Positions 21,310-32,849 are shown, numbered from the stretch's first letter. The stretch: DNA of 64,000 nucleotides from Branchinecta lynchi (GCA_023053575.1 JAKZAP010000013.1:3482001-3546000); one strand, 5' to 3'. Numbers and translations: made by a program. Notes: a model not told the origin generated them from the letters alone.

Positions 21310-21630
<321 letters not shown>

Positions 21631-21638
21631 TTAATTGA

Positions 21639-22090
21639 AGTTTGACCGAAAAGGACTGAAATAGGACCGTCTAGTTACCCATCACTTATTCACTTAAATA
21701 GGGTTGAAGACCGGATGAAAATGCGTTACTTCGTCGATGCGCTATTCACAAATAACCAATTTTCGAATAGTGGAATTTCCCTGTCGTATCTGTGGTATCT
21801 CTAAGTGCTTGGACCTATGTTGTATGCTTCATGAAAAAGATTTACCAAAATTGGTCTTCTGCAACAAAGCAGTCTTCACCAACATCACCACTGGTCATTG
21901 AAAAGCCGTGATTGTGTTGAGATTCAAATTCTCCGAGTCATAGTAGAATTTGCTTTGTGGGTGCTGTAGATGTTCTGAACGTCGCTACTAGAACAGATAG
22001 TGGAAAATCCAAAAATCCCTTAGCAGAATCCAAATAATTCAGTGTATTCAGTTAAATGGTACAAAAAATGAGTTGGCTTTTCAGTTAAAC
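21639..22090 (+). mobile_element. TTAA-flanked MITE, copy 4
   Basis: The right flank TTAA is at 22091-22094; the left flank TTGA (21635-21638) looks like a mutated TTAA. Ends are AGTTTGACCGAAAAGG and CTTTTCAGTTAAACT. Internal ACCCATCACTTATTCACTTA and CCCTTAGCAGAATCC match the other copies. It begins 45 bp upstream of Mnk exon 5. Confidence 0.75.
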
Positions 22091-22188
22091 TTTAAGAAGT
22101 CCAACATTTTGGAGGAGCCTTGCCGACAATCGAGGGCCCCGATGACAGCTTATATGAAGGACACCATGTCCCAACCAAGGTCAACAAA

Positions 22189-22484
22189 GAGCGTGTTCCA
22201 CCCTTCTAACAATAGTTACTATTAGTTACTATTTCCGTTCCATCCTCACGAAAAGTTACTACGCTGACCGTTCCAGCCTTGTCGGAATAGTAACTAATAT
22301 TTACTATTTGCTTACCATACTCGGGAGCGTAGTACCTACGCATCTATGTAACGTGATTGGTCGGATTCACCCCTGGCGTGAAACCCTGCTGGAAAATAGA
22401 AAAATCGTTCCAGCCTTGACGGCAAAAAGCCAGAATTCGTGTCGTCACGCGTAGTAACTAAGGTAAGTAGGATGGAACACGCTC
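22189..22484 (+). mobile_element. 3-bp-TSD MITE (GAGCGTGTTCC ends), copy a
   Basis: Starts GAGCGTGTTCCACCCTTC and ends GTAGGATGGAACACGCTC. It is flanked by AAA on both sides (22186-22188 and 22485-22487). The interior is rich in TAGTTACTA/TAGTAACTA motifs and contains the conserved ACGTGATTGGTCGGATTC and CGTTCCAGCCTTGACGGC. The inverted ends and 3-bp duplication suggest a PIF/Harbinger- or CACTA-related non-autonomous element. There are four other copies in the window. Confidence 0.8.
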
Positions 22485-22609
22485 AAAGTCAACTACAGCC
22501 AATAGACACAGAACCGAATAATAGAACGAGCCTTTCTAATACAGACTGTCAGCATCGAGGTTCCTGATACGTTACACTTCTTCCACAGTTGTTTCTTTCA
22601 TTTAACTAG

Positions 22610-22791
22610 AGGTGGCGCCTTCAGGCGAAATAAAGCTAGAGGTGGCGCCTTCAGGCGCCATAAAGAAGTTGGTCATCAAATTCAGATGTGAGGAAGAGGC
22701 AATCTATGTTCAGAATATGAAGAGGTACAGAGGAAGCGAGGTCGAATCAATTGGTTCATGCTACTTGGAGGACGACGTAAATATGCAGGTA
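22610..22791 (+). other. Candidate plus-strand exon, uncertain
   Basis: An acceptor-like tract (TTGTTTCTTTCATTTAACTAG) precedes about 60 open codons. The translation begins VAPSGEIKLEVAPSGAIKK and includes RCEEEAIYVQNMKRYRG, followed by CAG-GTACAG, a usable donor. It carries a duplicated VAPSG-I-K unit from repeated GGCGCCTTCAGGCG. No family is recognised and no partner exon is found. It may be chance or a relic. Confidence 0.22.
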
Positions 22792-23315
22792 CAGTTAGGG
22801 TAGTGGATGGGCTTTCCTCTTTCCTGATGTGTGGACAGACGTTAATAATACTAAAAGCTAAACGATTTATACGTAGGGGGGTTGTGTTGAATGGAGGTCA
22901 GAGCGGAACGGTTGGTAGAGGTTAATTTATGTTGCTAATCCGTATCTTTTACGGTCGTCTAAGCTTTACCATCAGTATTCCTTCAGTCGAACCCAAAGCC
23001 AAATAGCACTAGAGAGTAGCGCCAAGACAAAACTAGCGTTAGGGAACGTCCCTACTTAAACTCATTCAGCCGTTCACCAGCGCTGGCTCCGGTAACGTCA
23101 TATTCTGAACATCGCAAAAAAATGGTACAGCCTCCATTGTTTCCTTGGTATATGCAGACCGCCCCTTTGCTTTAATAGAAATTTCTAAAACCGCAAGTTT
23201 GTCTCGCTTGAAATGCCGCAGGCATAGTGGGAAACGAATATGGCCCGTTTGCAAAGCATGGAAAGCATAGGTCTTGGCGCTACTTCCTAGTGTTATTTTG
23301 CTGTGGTCTAAGCTG

Positions 23316-23375
23316 ACAGCGAGGCTATAGAGGACCCTGGCAAGGAGAGACCGAAATATCGCTCGAATAAAACTC
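23316..23375 (+). ncRNA. Decayed hammerhead ribozyme
   Basis: The stem II region (GGACCCTGGCAAGGAGAGACC), GAAATATC and GCTCG are recognisable, and CAGCTAACATATCAGG follows as in intact family members. The CTGANGA box reads CTATAGA, so the catalytic core is broken. It marks another old copy of the retroelement. Confidence 0.5.
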
Positions 23376-23439
23376 AGCTAACATATCAGGTTTAAAGCAG
23401 TCAAATATGCTTTAGCGCAAGTACTTACTTGGTCTGAGC

Positions 23440-23664
23440 TACTTGCTTTACCCTAAATTACCTTAAATCACATTTGCGACAAAGGTGGATGGTGCTCCTG
23501 TGGTTGTCGCTGGTTTGAGTGATTTTGGTCACATTCCGGGGCATCCCACTCGTTTTTCCACGATCCCACTCCTTGTCAAGCTTGGATTTGAATGAGTCCA
23601 CTGTCTGTGCACTGACTGTATCCTCTGACAGGAGCCTCGTTTTTGCTGCATGCTGCAGGTCCAC
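23440..23664 (-). pseudogene. LINE RT C-terminal remnant
   Basis: The minus frame ending near 23458 reads LLSEDTVSAQTVDSFKSKLDKEWD. This is the typical last segment of jockey/CR1-like reverse transcriptases (compare NSLTDDTVSAPNEEAFKKLLDEEW in the ORF at 51187-52404). Only the C-terminus is present. Confidence 0.65.
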
Positions 23665-23700
23665 TTCTCGGCCGATTCTTTCCTACATCCATTTTTGCAC

Positions 23701-23757
23701 TGCAGCGCTTCCGAGGAAGACGGCAGCGCTTCCGAGGAAGACGGCAGCGCTTCTCGA
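23701..23757 (+). repeat. 21-bp minisatellite
   Basis: GCAGCGCTTCCGAGGAAGAC plus one base is repeated twice in full, then partially (GCAGCGCTTCTCGAG). The open frames crossing it on several strands are explained by the stop-free repeat. Confidence 0.8.
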
Positions 23758-24397
23758 GAATCACGGACTTGCTCACCGACCAAAGTCCGTGCTTCCCTGC
23801 ATGGTGCTGCAGCGCTGCCGCTTCAACCAAGAAGAAAGTAAATCCAAAACGTATATTGTGCAAAAGCAAAGAAGTGCTGAACAGCGCTATTGCAACAAAA
23901 ACGAGTCTCTGGTTGAGAAGAAGTGGTTTCGGGTCCCCGTGTCAGCAAATGGCTTCGGAATCTTCTTACTGTGACCTCGAAGAGTTTTTGCAGCTTGATT
24001 TGCAGAGGTGAGGCAAGACTTGATTTTGTATGAGACTGTATAACGTCACCTCTACGTCTTTACTTACTTTTCGCTCACTTTCACTTACAGTGCACGCAAA
24101 CAGGGGCGACACAGACTGAACGGAAGACCATCGAAATTACAGATAGTTTTTTTGGTGGGGTGCCCATACTATTTCCTGGTATTATGGAGTCGACGAATCG
24201 TCAGGTAATTCGGTCGGTATGTCAATATTTTAAGTGTCTACTGGAAGTTTAGACTGGAGGTAATTTGGCGAACAGTAGAAGGGCAAAAAGAAGTGATCTT
24301 ATTGTATGTAATACTGAAGGTCAATTTTGTTAGTTAAGTGCGAGAATGAATACTGTTGTATGGCCCTTTGTTGGCTTTAATAAAATTATTATTATTA

Positions 24398-24745
<348 letters not shown>

Positions 24746-24769
24746 TCAACACCAATCCGTAGGTTATAC

Positions 24770-26340
24770 GAATTGCCAATGAGTTCCATTCCTATCGATA
24801 TATCGTGAAATCTCATGAGTAGAGGACAAATTTAATACAAAACGGAATTTTTCAAAAAAAAAATGTCAGTACCATAACAAAGATTCTATAAGAGATTCGT
24901 TTGTGGCAGGATTCGACAATTTAACCACTTGGCATAATTATATTAAGACCAAAAAGAAAAGAGAAACAAATAAATGCAATACTAGACATAAACAACTATA
25001 AAAAAAACAAAAAAAACTCAATATTATAAATAAAAAGAAGACAATTAAACCTCGTGGCAATCAAGAACCGATTCAAACCCAATGACTTTTGTGAAATTCT
25101 CGCGGTCGGAAATAAATCTCGCGATCTCGTGATAATCTACCGATAAGTGAAAATAATCCAATTTTTGACGAATAGTCCCCCCGACGACAAAATTTAGCAC
25201 TCCAGTTCGGCAACTGGATTTGCTTTCATTATTTTTAACCGAAGACAACGTCGAAAACCTCTTCGTCCACACTCTCGGTCGTGTAGGTTACCTGGCGGAT
25301 TCATAAGGAAACAAATCGTGACGATAGGACTTTATTTTATGCGTATTCTTATCAACAGATCAACGATGCGCAGCGAACTGGTGAAGTGTTATCGTGCTAA
25401 CAGACAGACGGACTTTGTCATTGGTATTTCGACACTAACGTATTGGGATTCCACAGTGTATTGCAGTACAACTCAGTTTTTTTATGCCACTGGCATGTCT
25501 GATGCTTTTAAGTAACACCAGGTTTATTTATTTTTGCCATTAAAATTGTACCTTACCTTACCTTATTCGGTAATATCTTGCATATTCTCAGCTGCAGTTT
25601 TCACAGAAGGTCTTTGAATCCTTTTTTAAACTAAGAGAAGGGAAGGTGGTTCCATTTTCATACCGATATACGCTTTGCGTCGACCGATAATCCCCTGATT
25701 TTTTGCAACCTTCGCCTGATTTTATATAAAGAAAAGTGGAAGCACTGTTGCAGCCCCTGACCGCTTCACTCACTTCTGATGATAAATTGATATCACCTGT
25801 GGAATAAAAACTAAGAATGCCGACTATCGGCTTTTGTTTCCGGTTCGGTTTCAGACGGGCCATTAAACCAAACGAAAAAAACAGTGGTGACGCAAAAAGA
25901 CATTAATATTCAAAGAGTGAACATTGGTGGTAGGGATACCAAATGAGATAAATGGCACCCTATTTTCCTACACGGCCACCGGTTTCTGGCTCGAATTTTT
26001 CGACAAAGGTTAGAATTCTCCAAAAAAAGGTCTCATAAGTTATAGTAAAAAAACATTTATTTATCAATTCACAAGTCACAAGCAGAGACGGAGCAAAATC
26101 AAAAGAACAAAATGCTTCTGGACCAAAGGTTGCTTATTATTATTAAGGGCAACTGTGATATAATTTGAGGTCAATCAATGCGACCATCAATCCGGTACCA
26201 GCAACCGGGGGACATAAAGTGCAGTCAGCTCATTCGATTCGAATATTGAGATCAATTTTCGATTACTGAAATATAATTAAATCTTCAAATTATACATTCT
26301 CGCCCACTTGTTCAAAAAATTACATTTGGCTGATTCTGAG
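24770..26340. other. Mnk intron 3: LINE tail and low-complexity DNA
   Basis: A/T-rich sequence with A runs (24840-25030). A LINE 3' end lies at about 25470-25565 (TATGCCACTGGCATGTCTGA ... TACCTTACCTTACC tail). The same 3' end recurs at 47215-47305 with a TTACC-type tail. No host exon recognised. Confidence 0.5.
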
Positions 26341-26345
26341 GCATA

Positions 26346-26631
26346 GAGCGTGTTCCGCCCTTCTAACAATAGTTACTATTTCCGTTCCATCCTCACGAAA
26401 AGTTACTACGCTGACCGTTCCAACCTTGTCGGAATAGTAACTAATAGTTACTATTTGCTTACCATACTCGGGAGCGTAGTACCTACGCATCTATGTAACG
26501 TGATTGGTCGGATTCGCCCCTGGCGTGAGATCCGGCTGGAAAATAGAAAAATCGTTCCAGCCTTGACGGCAAAAAACAAGAATTCGTGACGTCATGCGTA
26601 GTAACTACGGTAAGTAGGATGGAACACGCTC
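26346..26631 (+). mobile_element. 3-bp-TSD MITE, copy b
   Basis: GAGCGTGTTCCGCCCTTC to TAGGATGGAACACGCTC, flanked by ATA on both sides (26343-26345 and 26632-26634). Very similar to copies a and e, so amplification was fairly recent. Confidence 0.85.
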
Positions 26632-26766
26632 ATAATCGCGGTTTCTGTGTCTAGGTCAGGCACATTCAAGCGGTTTGTTTAAAACAGAAGTCGGTACCGC
26701 CGTAGCACGACCAATGGCTTGATTCCGAAATGCATGGCTGAACCATGTCGAAACGGCTCAAAGATG

Positions 26767-27780
26767 AACAAGACCAAAGGTTTCGATGGGATCCCAAAAA
26801 TCTAATATTTGATCCAGACAATTGGGTCTTGTCTTCGCCAGATCCAGTCTTCGCCCGGCTAATCATCAGAGAGAACCAAGTTCAGATATACCTCTATAAG
26901 CCATATCTATTTTGACGATACTGACCGAAACTTCCTGCTTTACTTCTGCCAAATTTCCGGTTTTGCCCCAATTCCGAGCGAACTACTAGTCCAGCAAAAA
27001 AAAAAAGAAAATTCAGAAATGAATCCAGCGGATCTCTTTATCCCTGTAAAGAACATATCATCAACTTTAAATAAAACTTTGACTTAAAAAAATTCCGGTC
27101 AAAACCGGATTCCGGACTAATTTTATGTCCGGGTAAAAAATTATTGTCATACACAGACTTAGCGTCTCTTCTTACCCCTAGATCTGTCATCTAATCAACT
27201 TCAAATAAAACTTTCGCTTTTAACAAACTTTCCGGTTTTGGCCGGATTCCTGGCGAACTTGTTGTCCGATGAGAAAATGGTTTTCACCATCGTATTCAGC
27301 ATGTCTTCTTACCCCTAAATCGAACATTTAATCAACTTCAAATGATACTTTTACTTTTAACCAACTTTCCGTTTTTTGCCGGATTCCGGACGAACTAATT
27401 GTCCGGCAAGAAATGGTGTTCACCATCGTATTCAGCATGTCTTCTTACCCCTATTTCAAACATTTAATCAACTTCAAATGACACTTCTACTTTCACGAAA
27501 CTTTCCGGTTTTTGCCGGATTCCGGACGAACTACTTGTCCGACAAGACTTACCCCATAATCGACTATCACATTAGCTGTTTAAAAATATTTTGTTTGTCC
27601 CTTAATTTGAAACCCCTCCCCCACCCTCAAATATAGGGCTACATAGACCCAAAGGATCCTCCCACCAAGTTTCATCAAAATATCTCATTGCCTTCGAGAG
27701 TTATCGTGCTTACAGACAGACAGACAGACATTTTTGCGATGTCATAGGTATCCCTCCACTTACGTTTTGGGATCCCAAAA
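26767..27780 (+). mobile_element. GGGATCCC-bounded element with ~130-bp repeats, copy 1
   Basis: Starts AACAAGACCAAAGGTTTCGA then TGGGATCCCAAAAATCTAA. It contains about four head-to-tail units (landmarks CCGGTTTTGGCCGGATTCC, CGAACTTGTTGTCCG, ATCGTATTCAGCATGTCTTC, TTAATCAACTTCAAATG). It ends in a unique segment GTCATAGGTATCCCTCCACT-TACGTTTTGGGATCCC. No ORF. Non-autonomous elements with internal tandem repeats are known among several DNA-transposon groups. I cannot assign the superfamily. Confidence 0.75.
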
Positions 27781-28069
27781 ATCAATAAAAAATAACTAAC
27801 TGGTACGGTACATTAGAACAAGTAAAATTACTTGGCAATATTTAACTCTTAGAACTATGTGTTTTGGTTTTCTTCTATCGTTTCTGCTTAGAAATTCACC
27901 CGAATTTCAGAAGAACCGTTGTCCTTGAGATGCTTTCAACCCTGGTGTTCATAGTAACCTCTTCCTAACTACCATGCACCAGTGCATCAGTTTCTAGTTT
28001 ATTCTTCCTCCCCAATTTGTTTTCCTACAACCTTACCCAAAATCACCACGATCTTTTTGCTCACTCTCA

Positions 28070-28675
28070 GAATGCCCATGGTTAAAATGCCCACAGTTCA
28101 AAATGCCCACGACTCAAAAATGACCACAAGTGAGGTCGAAGACCTCGAAATCAAACTCGCCCAGAATATCGACGGCTCAAAACGCCGACGGCTCAAACTG
28201 TCCACAGTGGAGGCCTACATGTCCTGAAACAACGGACAACGAGACTACAAAGGGACATGATTACCACAGAAAAGGTATTGAAAGGATATACTTTATTGTT
28301 TGATAATCAGATCAGAATTATTTGCATGAAAGTGCGGAAGGAATATTTCAAATAATTTTTTTTCCAGCACAGACAGCAAAACTAGGCGATCCAAATCTTG
28401 CACCATGAAGGTATAAGAATAGGTCTTAATAAGAATAACAGTTATAAGATCACTCTTTGGGATTCATTTTTTTTTTTCAGAAATCGACAGAATAATACAT
28501 ATTTTATTATACTTGAGATTATACCAATTCATCATACGATTAGCGCCATTCTGATACTCGGTCTACTCCTTCCGTTCTCACTGATCACTAACTCCAGTTT
28601 ACTCAATCGTGGGCATTCTGAACCGAGGGCAATTTGAGTCGTGGGCAATTTGAGTCGTGGGCATTATGAGTGTTA
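28070..28675. mobile_element. Fold-back element with GTGGGCATT repeats
   Basis: The left side carries repeats of AATGCCCACGACTCAAAA type (28070-28200). The right side (28605-28670) carries their reverse complements (TCGTGGGCATTCTGA, AGTCGTGGGCAATTTG). This is the layout of elements whose ends consist of inverted tandem repeats. No transposase. Confidence 0.55.
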
Positions 28676-29097
28676 GCCCCTACAACACCTTGAGTAGCTG
28701 ATGCAATTTTCAAATTGAAATTACGGATGATGCAATGTCCCAAACAAGCTCATAAAACAAGTTAAGCGACAGGAAATATAGTGAGCAAGCAGGAACTGTC
28801 ACAGATCTGACTCATAAAATGAGTAATACCGGCACTTTTCATCTAGCATGTGTTTCTTTCAAGGATAAGTACTGCCAGTACTATTACTGCCGATCATTTC
28901 CCAGACAGACGACATGACTCACTATTTGCTATGACTTCTCTTTCCTGGGAACCCGACTCAATATCGAAAACGCTCATGCATAAAAAAAGACACAAATATC
29001 CCAGAAAATATGTCGCTACGCACAACAATCGTATTTGTTATTCAAAATAATTAAGATTCTTAAGGACACAAATTCCGCGTAACTAGCCCGATTTTAT

Positions 29098-29402
29098 GAA
29101 CGTGTTCCACCCTTCCAATAATAGCAACTATCAGTTACTATTTTCGTTCCAACCTCCTGGGAAGTTACAACGCTGGCCGTTCCAACCTTCTCGAAATAGT
29201 AACTAACAGTAACTGTTTGCTTACCATGCTCGGGAGCGTAGTAAGCGTGGTAACTACGCATCTCTGTAACGTGATTGGTCAGATTCGCCGGTGGCATAAT
29301 ATTCTGCTGGAAAATAGAAAAACCGTTCCAGCCTTGACGGCAAAAAGCCAGAATTCGTGACGTCATGCGTAGTAACTACGGTAAGTAGGATGGAACACGC
29401 TC
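29098..29402 (+). mobile_element. 3-bp-TSD MITE, copy c
   Basis: Starts GAACGTGTTCCACCCTTC (one substitution in the terminal motif) and ends GTAGGATGGAACACGCTC. Flanks are TAT and CAT, a degraded 3-bp duplication. More diverged than copies a, b and e. Confidence 0.75.
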
Positions 29403-29740
29403 CATGTCGCCTATTCCAAATTTTGTTTTCTCAACTTCGTAATCGGCCCTCGCCTGGTCCAGCTTTGTTGTTACTAAGCCGGGTATAAAAGTTTCAACAA
29501 ATTACTGTCTTGGATTTCTGCAATGTGAGGCGGCTAGCGGAACGCTATGAACAGTATGCACTTGATACGCCAATATACGAATAAAAAATATCTGCCGTGA
29601 ATTTCTGAAATGGAACGTTCAGTGGAACATTTTTCACATTCCGCACTTGATATTTGTTATACGAGAGTTACAGGATAGAGATTAAGAAAGTCAAGCTCCA
29701 GTAAAAGCTTAGTAGCCTAGAGAAGTACTGGTGTAAATAA

Positions 29741-30159
29741 AAAGAAATAGAAAACCGTGATTTTCGGGTTTTTTTTTCCTGATCAGCTAATTATCCCTCT
29801 AGGATGATGTGCGAGGTATAAATATAAATTCGGATGTTTCGGTTGCACTTCCGGCTTATTTATATACATTTTTAACACGCACATTTTATCTTTCGTTATT
29901 TTATTTTTATCTGCTTCCGCACCGTTTTCTTCTGGTTTTTAGTTACATCTCGTCTTATTGTCTGTTGGTTCCGCATCGTTCTCCTGTTGTGATTGTGGTG
30001 GATTTTATGATTTAGTTTTGTTTTGTTTTTCGCTGAGGACGGTTTGCCGGAAGTGCAACCGAAATATCCGAATTTATATTTATCCCTCGCACATCATCCT
30101 AGAGGGATAATTAGCTGATCTAGAAAAAAAAACCGAAAATCACGGTTTTCTATTTCTTT
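29741..30159 (+). mobile_element. Diverged hammerhead-family palindrome
   Basis: Arms of ~114 bp (29741-29854 and 30046-30159) are inverted repeats with few differences; landmarks are CAGCTAATTATCCCTCTAGG and ATATAAATTCGGAT. About 190 bp of T-rich sequence separates them. The right arm has a hammerhead-like fold; the left arm has only the 3' half. It lies in Mnk intron 3. Confidence 0.65.
30029..30072 (+). ncRNA. Hammerhead-like ribozyme, diverged
   Basis: Parts in order: TTCG (30029-30032); CTGAGGA (30033-30039); C; GGTT (30041-30044), loop TGCCGGAAGTGC, AACC (30057-30060); GAAA (30061-30064); TATC (cleavage C30068); CGAA (30069-30072). Stem I TTCG/CGAA is compensatory to CAGC/GCTG at 20893-20936. 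The extra C between the core and stem II is unusual and may reduce activity. Confidence 0.55.
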
Positions 30160-31357
30160 CGTAATGAATGGTCAGCTTGGCTTCAAACCTTATATTGGTG
30201 TAAATAAATAAACTGTCATCTGCCAAAATCGGTCAGGCCTACAGATACCCATCACTACAGCGCCCCAAATGGAACTGGTTTGACTGTGTAAGCTTCTAAA
30301 ACCTCAAAAGGCGCATGTATCCAGCTTTTTCGTTAATTACTGCTAGACTTAATTACTTCTTAAAATAGGAAGTATGAACAACATACCACGGCCCTTGGCA
30401 TTGCAGATACCACTGGTCTATGAGCCTGTCCTGTTGTTGAGCTATGTCTTAATGAATTGTGTCATTATCTTTATTAGACCATCCCACAGTTTGGCCAACA
30501 TTTCCGATTAACGATTTGTGTTCAAAAAAAGTTTCAATGGTGCAAGTGCGCACCTCAAAATAATTTGAAACGTTTCCAAATCGTGTAAGAAAGCAACGAT
30601 TTTACCCGAGTTGCGGTCATTTAAATTGCGGTTTTGCCATAGAGGTTATCTTCTGTTGCGGGATAGAAAATGTCCTCCACTCCAAACGAAGAAGAAGAAG
30701 CGCATAAAAAAGGTTCCTGCCCTTTCTCGTTGTTCGCCTTAAACCATTACGTTGTATTTGTTAGTTGGATACGAATGTCTTGGCGGCATACTGAGCTATC
30801 TGGTCCAACAACGGGCAATTGTTTAAGAAAAAAGTAAAGAAATTTTTGAGGAGTCACGATTCAGAGAATGAAGGTATAAGTTATTATTTCTTTTTTATTA
30901 CTTTTATTTATTTATTTTTTGTTTCTTCTTCTTCGTTTCTTTTTTGTGTGTGTTATATGGAAAAAAATTGATGAATTAGTGCTGAATTAATTTATTGTTT
31001 AAGTTAAGCTGATGTAGTTTGTGGTAACAGCCCAGTGCCAGTGCATTTATGTCTTCTCATGGTCGGTTACCTATCATGATGGGTTATTATGGAATTTAGC
31101 AATAAAATAATCTAATCTAATCTAATCCAAAGTTTACATCATGGCTCACGATTCCGAGGGCATGTCACTGTCTACACTATTCTCCCGAATTCCCAACACC
31201 ATCTTACTTCTGCATACTATTACCCTATGAAGGTGACTGTACACTCCTTACTCTCAGACGCAGTACCACTCCCATCACTCAGAACACTACCTAAGCCTTT
31301 TACACACACTAGGAATATATTCTAAAAAATCCATAGCAGCATATAAATATTCTTGAG

Positions 31358-31530
31358 CCCAAGCTGACTTTGAAACATATATTTAATTAATGTATAAAGC
31401 GGATATGTCAGCTATGATGCTTCGGCAGCGATATTTAGGCCCTTCTTGGCAAGGGTCCTCATCAGGAAGGTCCTTGCCAAGAAGGGCCGAAATATTGCTG
31501 CCAAGCATCATAGCTGACATATCCGTTTTA
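31358..31530 (-). mobile_element. Hammerhead-family palindrome with decayed core
   Basis: The family 3' end (ATTCTTGAGCCCAAGCTGAC, minus orientation) lies at 31353-31372. An inverted repeat follows, with arms about 31400-31460 and 31468-31530. On the minus strand CTGATGA (31459-31465) and GGACCC/GGGCC are intact, but GAAA reads TAAA. The plus-strand arm keeps GAAATATT but lacks CTGANGA. Neither ribozyme should cleave. Confidence 0.6.
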
Positions 31531-31760
31531 CGTATTAACTTAATATAGCATTAAAATAGCATGTGTCGGCTAGAAAATAAACTTTAAAGGACCTGTCGTG
31601 TCCGTCAATTGTCATTTTTCCGAAGCTTCGATGTCATTTTTATCCAGCCTGACCGGCACTGCACTAATATTGCTTACTGCTTCCGATGAGCTCATTGATC
31701 AGAATGGCAGGTTTTACAGTTTTTTCGGCGTGGGAAACAGCCAGGATTCTTAAATCTTAC

Positions 31761-31858
31761 CTTTACAGCATACTCGATATCGGTCCAGATGTTAACACAA
31801 GTTTGCACAGAGGCATAGGCTCCCTCTCCAAGGAATTCTCCCGTTAACCGATAGAGGT
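31761..31858 (-). CDS. Mnk/Lk6: Mnk kinase, coding exon 3 (glycine-rich loop, VAIK lysine)
   Basis: The exon completes residue D100 and ends at K132, in phase. The translation starts [20 protein letters not shown] and ends [16 protein letters not shown] is the ATP-binding loop and K132 the invariant lysine. The acceptor CCTCTTTCAG is at 31859-31860 and the donor AAG-GTAAGA at 31760. The YASVQTC sequence is distinctive of Mnk/Lk6. Confidence 0.95.
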
Positions 31859-31899
31859 CTGAAAGAGGAAAAGATGATAATCTTGTATCCGAAGCAACT

Positions 31900-32200
31900 T
31901 GAATACTACAAGGTACTAGAAATCCATTTTAAGCAAAACCCTTGTGGCTCAAAGATCATGGGCAATCAGGGACCATCTAATGTATGATTTGGTCAACAGT
32001 CGTTGTTTCTTTCGCTGTGCGGTTAAGATCCGGACTTTCGGGGAGCTAGAAATTCTTTCCAAGCAAAACCCTTTAGGTAAAAATTATCATGGGCTCGTGG
32101 GGATCATGAAAATGTAAATCTTGCTTAAAAGTATTTTTTATACTTTGCGGTTAAGATCAGTACTTTAAGTCCAGCCAAATTTCATCGTCCTAGCACATCT
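31900..32200 (+). repeat. Two diverged ~130-bp direct repeats
   Basis: Units share AAGCAAAACCCTT, ATCATGGGC and GCGGTTAAGATC at about 31932-32030 and 32063-32160. They sit just upstream of Mnk exon 3. No coding signal. Confidence 0.5.
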
Positions 32201-32455
32201 GAAGTACCTTATCCGATCACCGGAATCCGGACCCTCCGCCCCCCAGTGCCCGAATGTGACCCGGTTCTGTCACTAATATATCTAAAACTACCCTCCAACT
32301 TCCCCCCCCCCCCCCCACAGTGCCCAATTCCGGTCCAGTTCTGTTGATGATGTAGTTGTTTCACCCACCAAGTTTCATCCCGGTCGCTTCGCTCTAAGTG
32401 TGTCACAAGATCTCCAGTTCCCATATTTGACGGTGCAAAACGGATAAGTCAGCTA

Positions 32456-32522
32456 CATTTTATTAGAGCTATATTTCGGACCTTCCTGGCAAGGATCCTC
32501 TTCAGGCTCAAGCTGGAAAATG
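32456..32522 (-). ncRNA. Type I hammerhead ribozyme (intronic, Mnk sense)
   Basis: Read on the minus strand: outer stem I CATTTT; inner stem I GAGC; core CTGAAGA; stem II GGATCC with loop TTGCCAGGAA and GGTCC; GAAA; TATA (cleavage A); inner stem I GCTC; outer stem I AAAATG. All invariant residues are present. Both stem I helices differ from those at 20887-20946 yet still pair, which is strong covariation evidence. It lies in Mnk intron 2 about 600 bp upstream of exon 3 in the transcribed sense. Confidence 0.78.
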
Positions 32523-32849
32523 AACTGGAAATGGAAAATGATCCAGTTCTCCCCCCCCCCCCCCAAGTCCACAGGATCCAGTCCGGACTTGAAATGGGTC
32601 ATCTGAGACACGAGGTCTTTCCAAATATCGATTTTCATTAAGATCCGACTACCTGTTCAAAAGATCTGCATTCCACTAAATTCCGGATTCCGCCTGACCT
32701 CCCTCCCCCACAATGGTCGGGCAAGTGACTATTTCCAAGGTAGTGTGGTAGGTCCCTTCTATGCCTGCCAAGTTTCATCGTCCTAGCACATCTTGAAGAA
32801 CCTTAACTTGCGATCACCGGACTGACTGACCAACTGACAGACAGACGGA

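Noticed and set aside
23519..24011. Overlapping plus ORFs of 151 and 122 codons.
   Set aside because: They run across a LINE remnant on the other strand and a 21-bp minisatellite; no coherent domain.
31021..31135. Possible separate LINE at the ATCTA tail near 31105.
   Set aside because: Only the (ATCTA)n-like tail and a short UTR are visible; no coding part, so not listed as an element.
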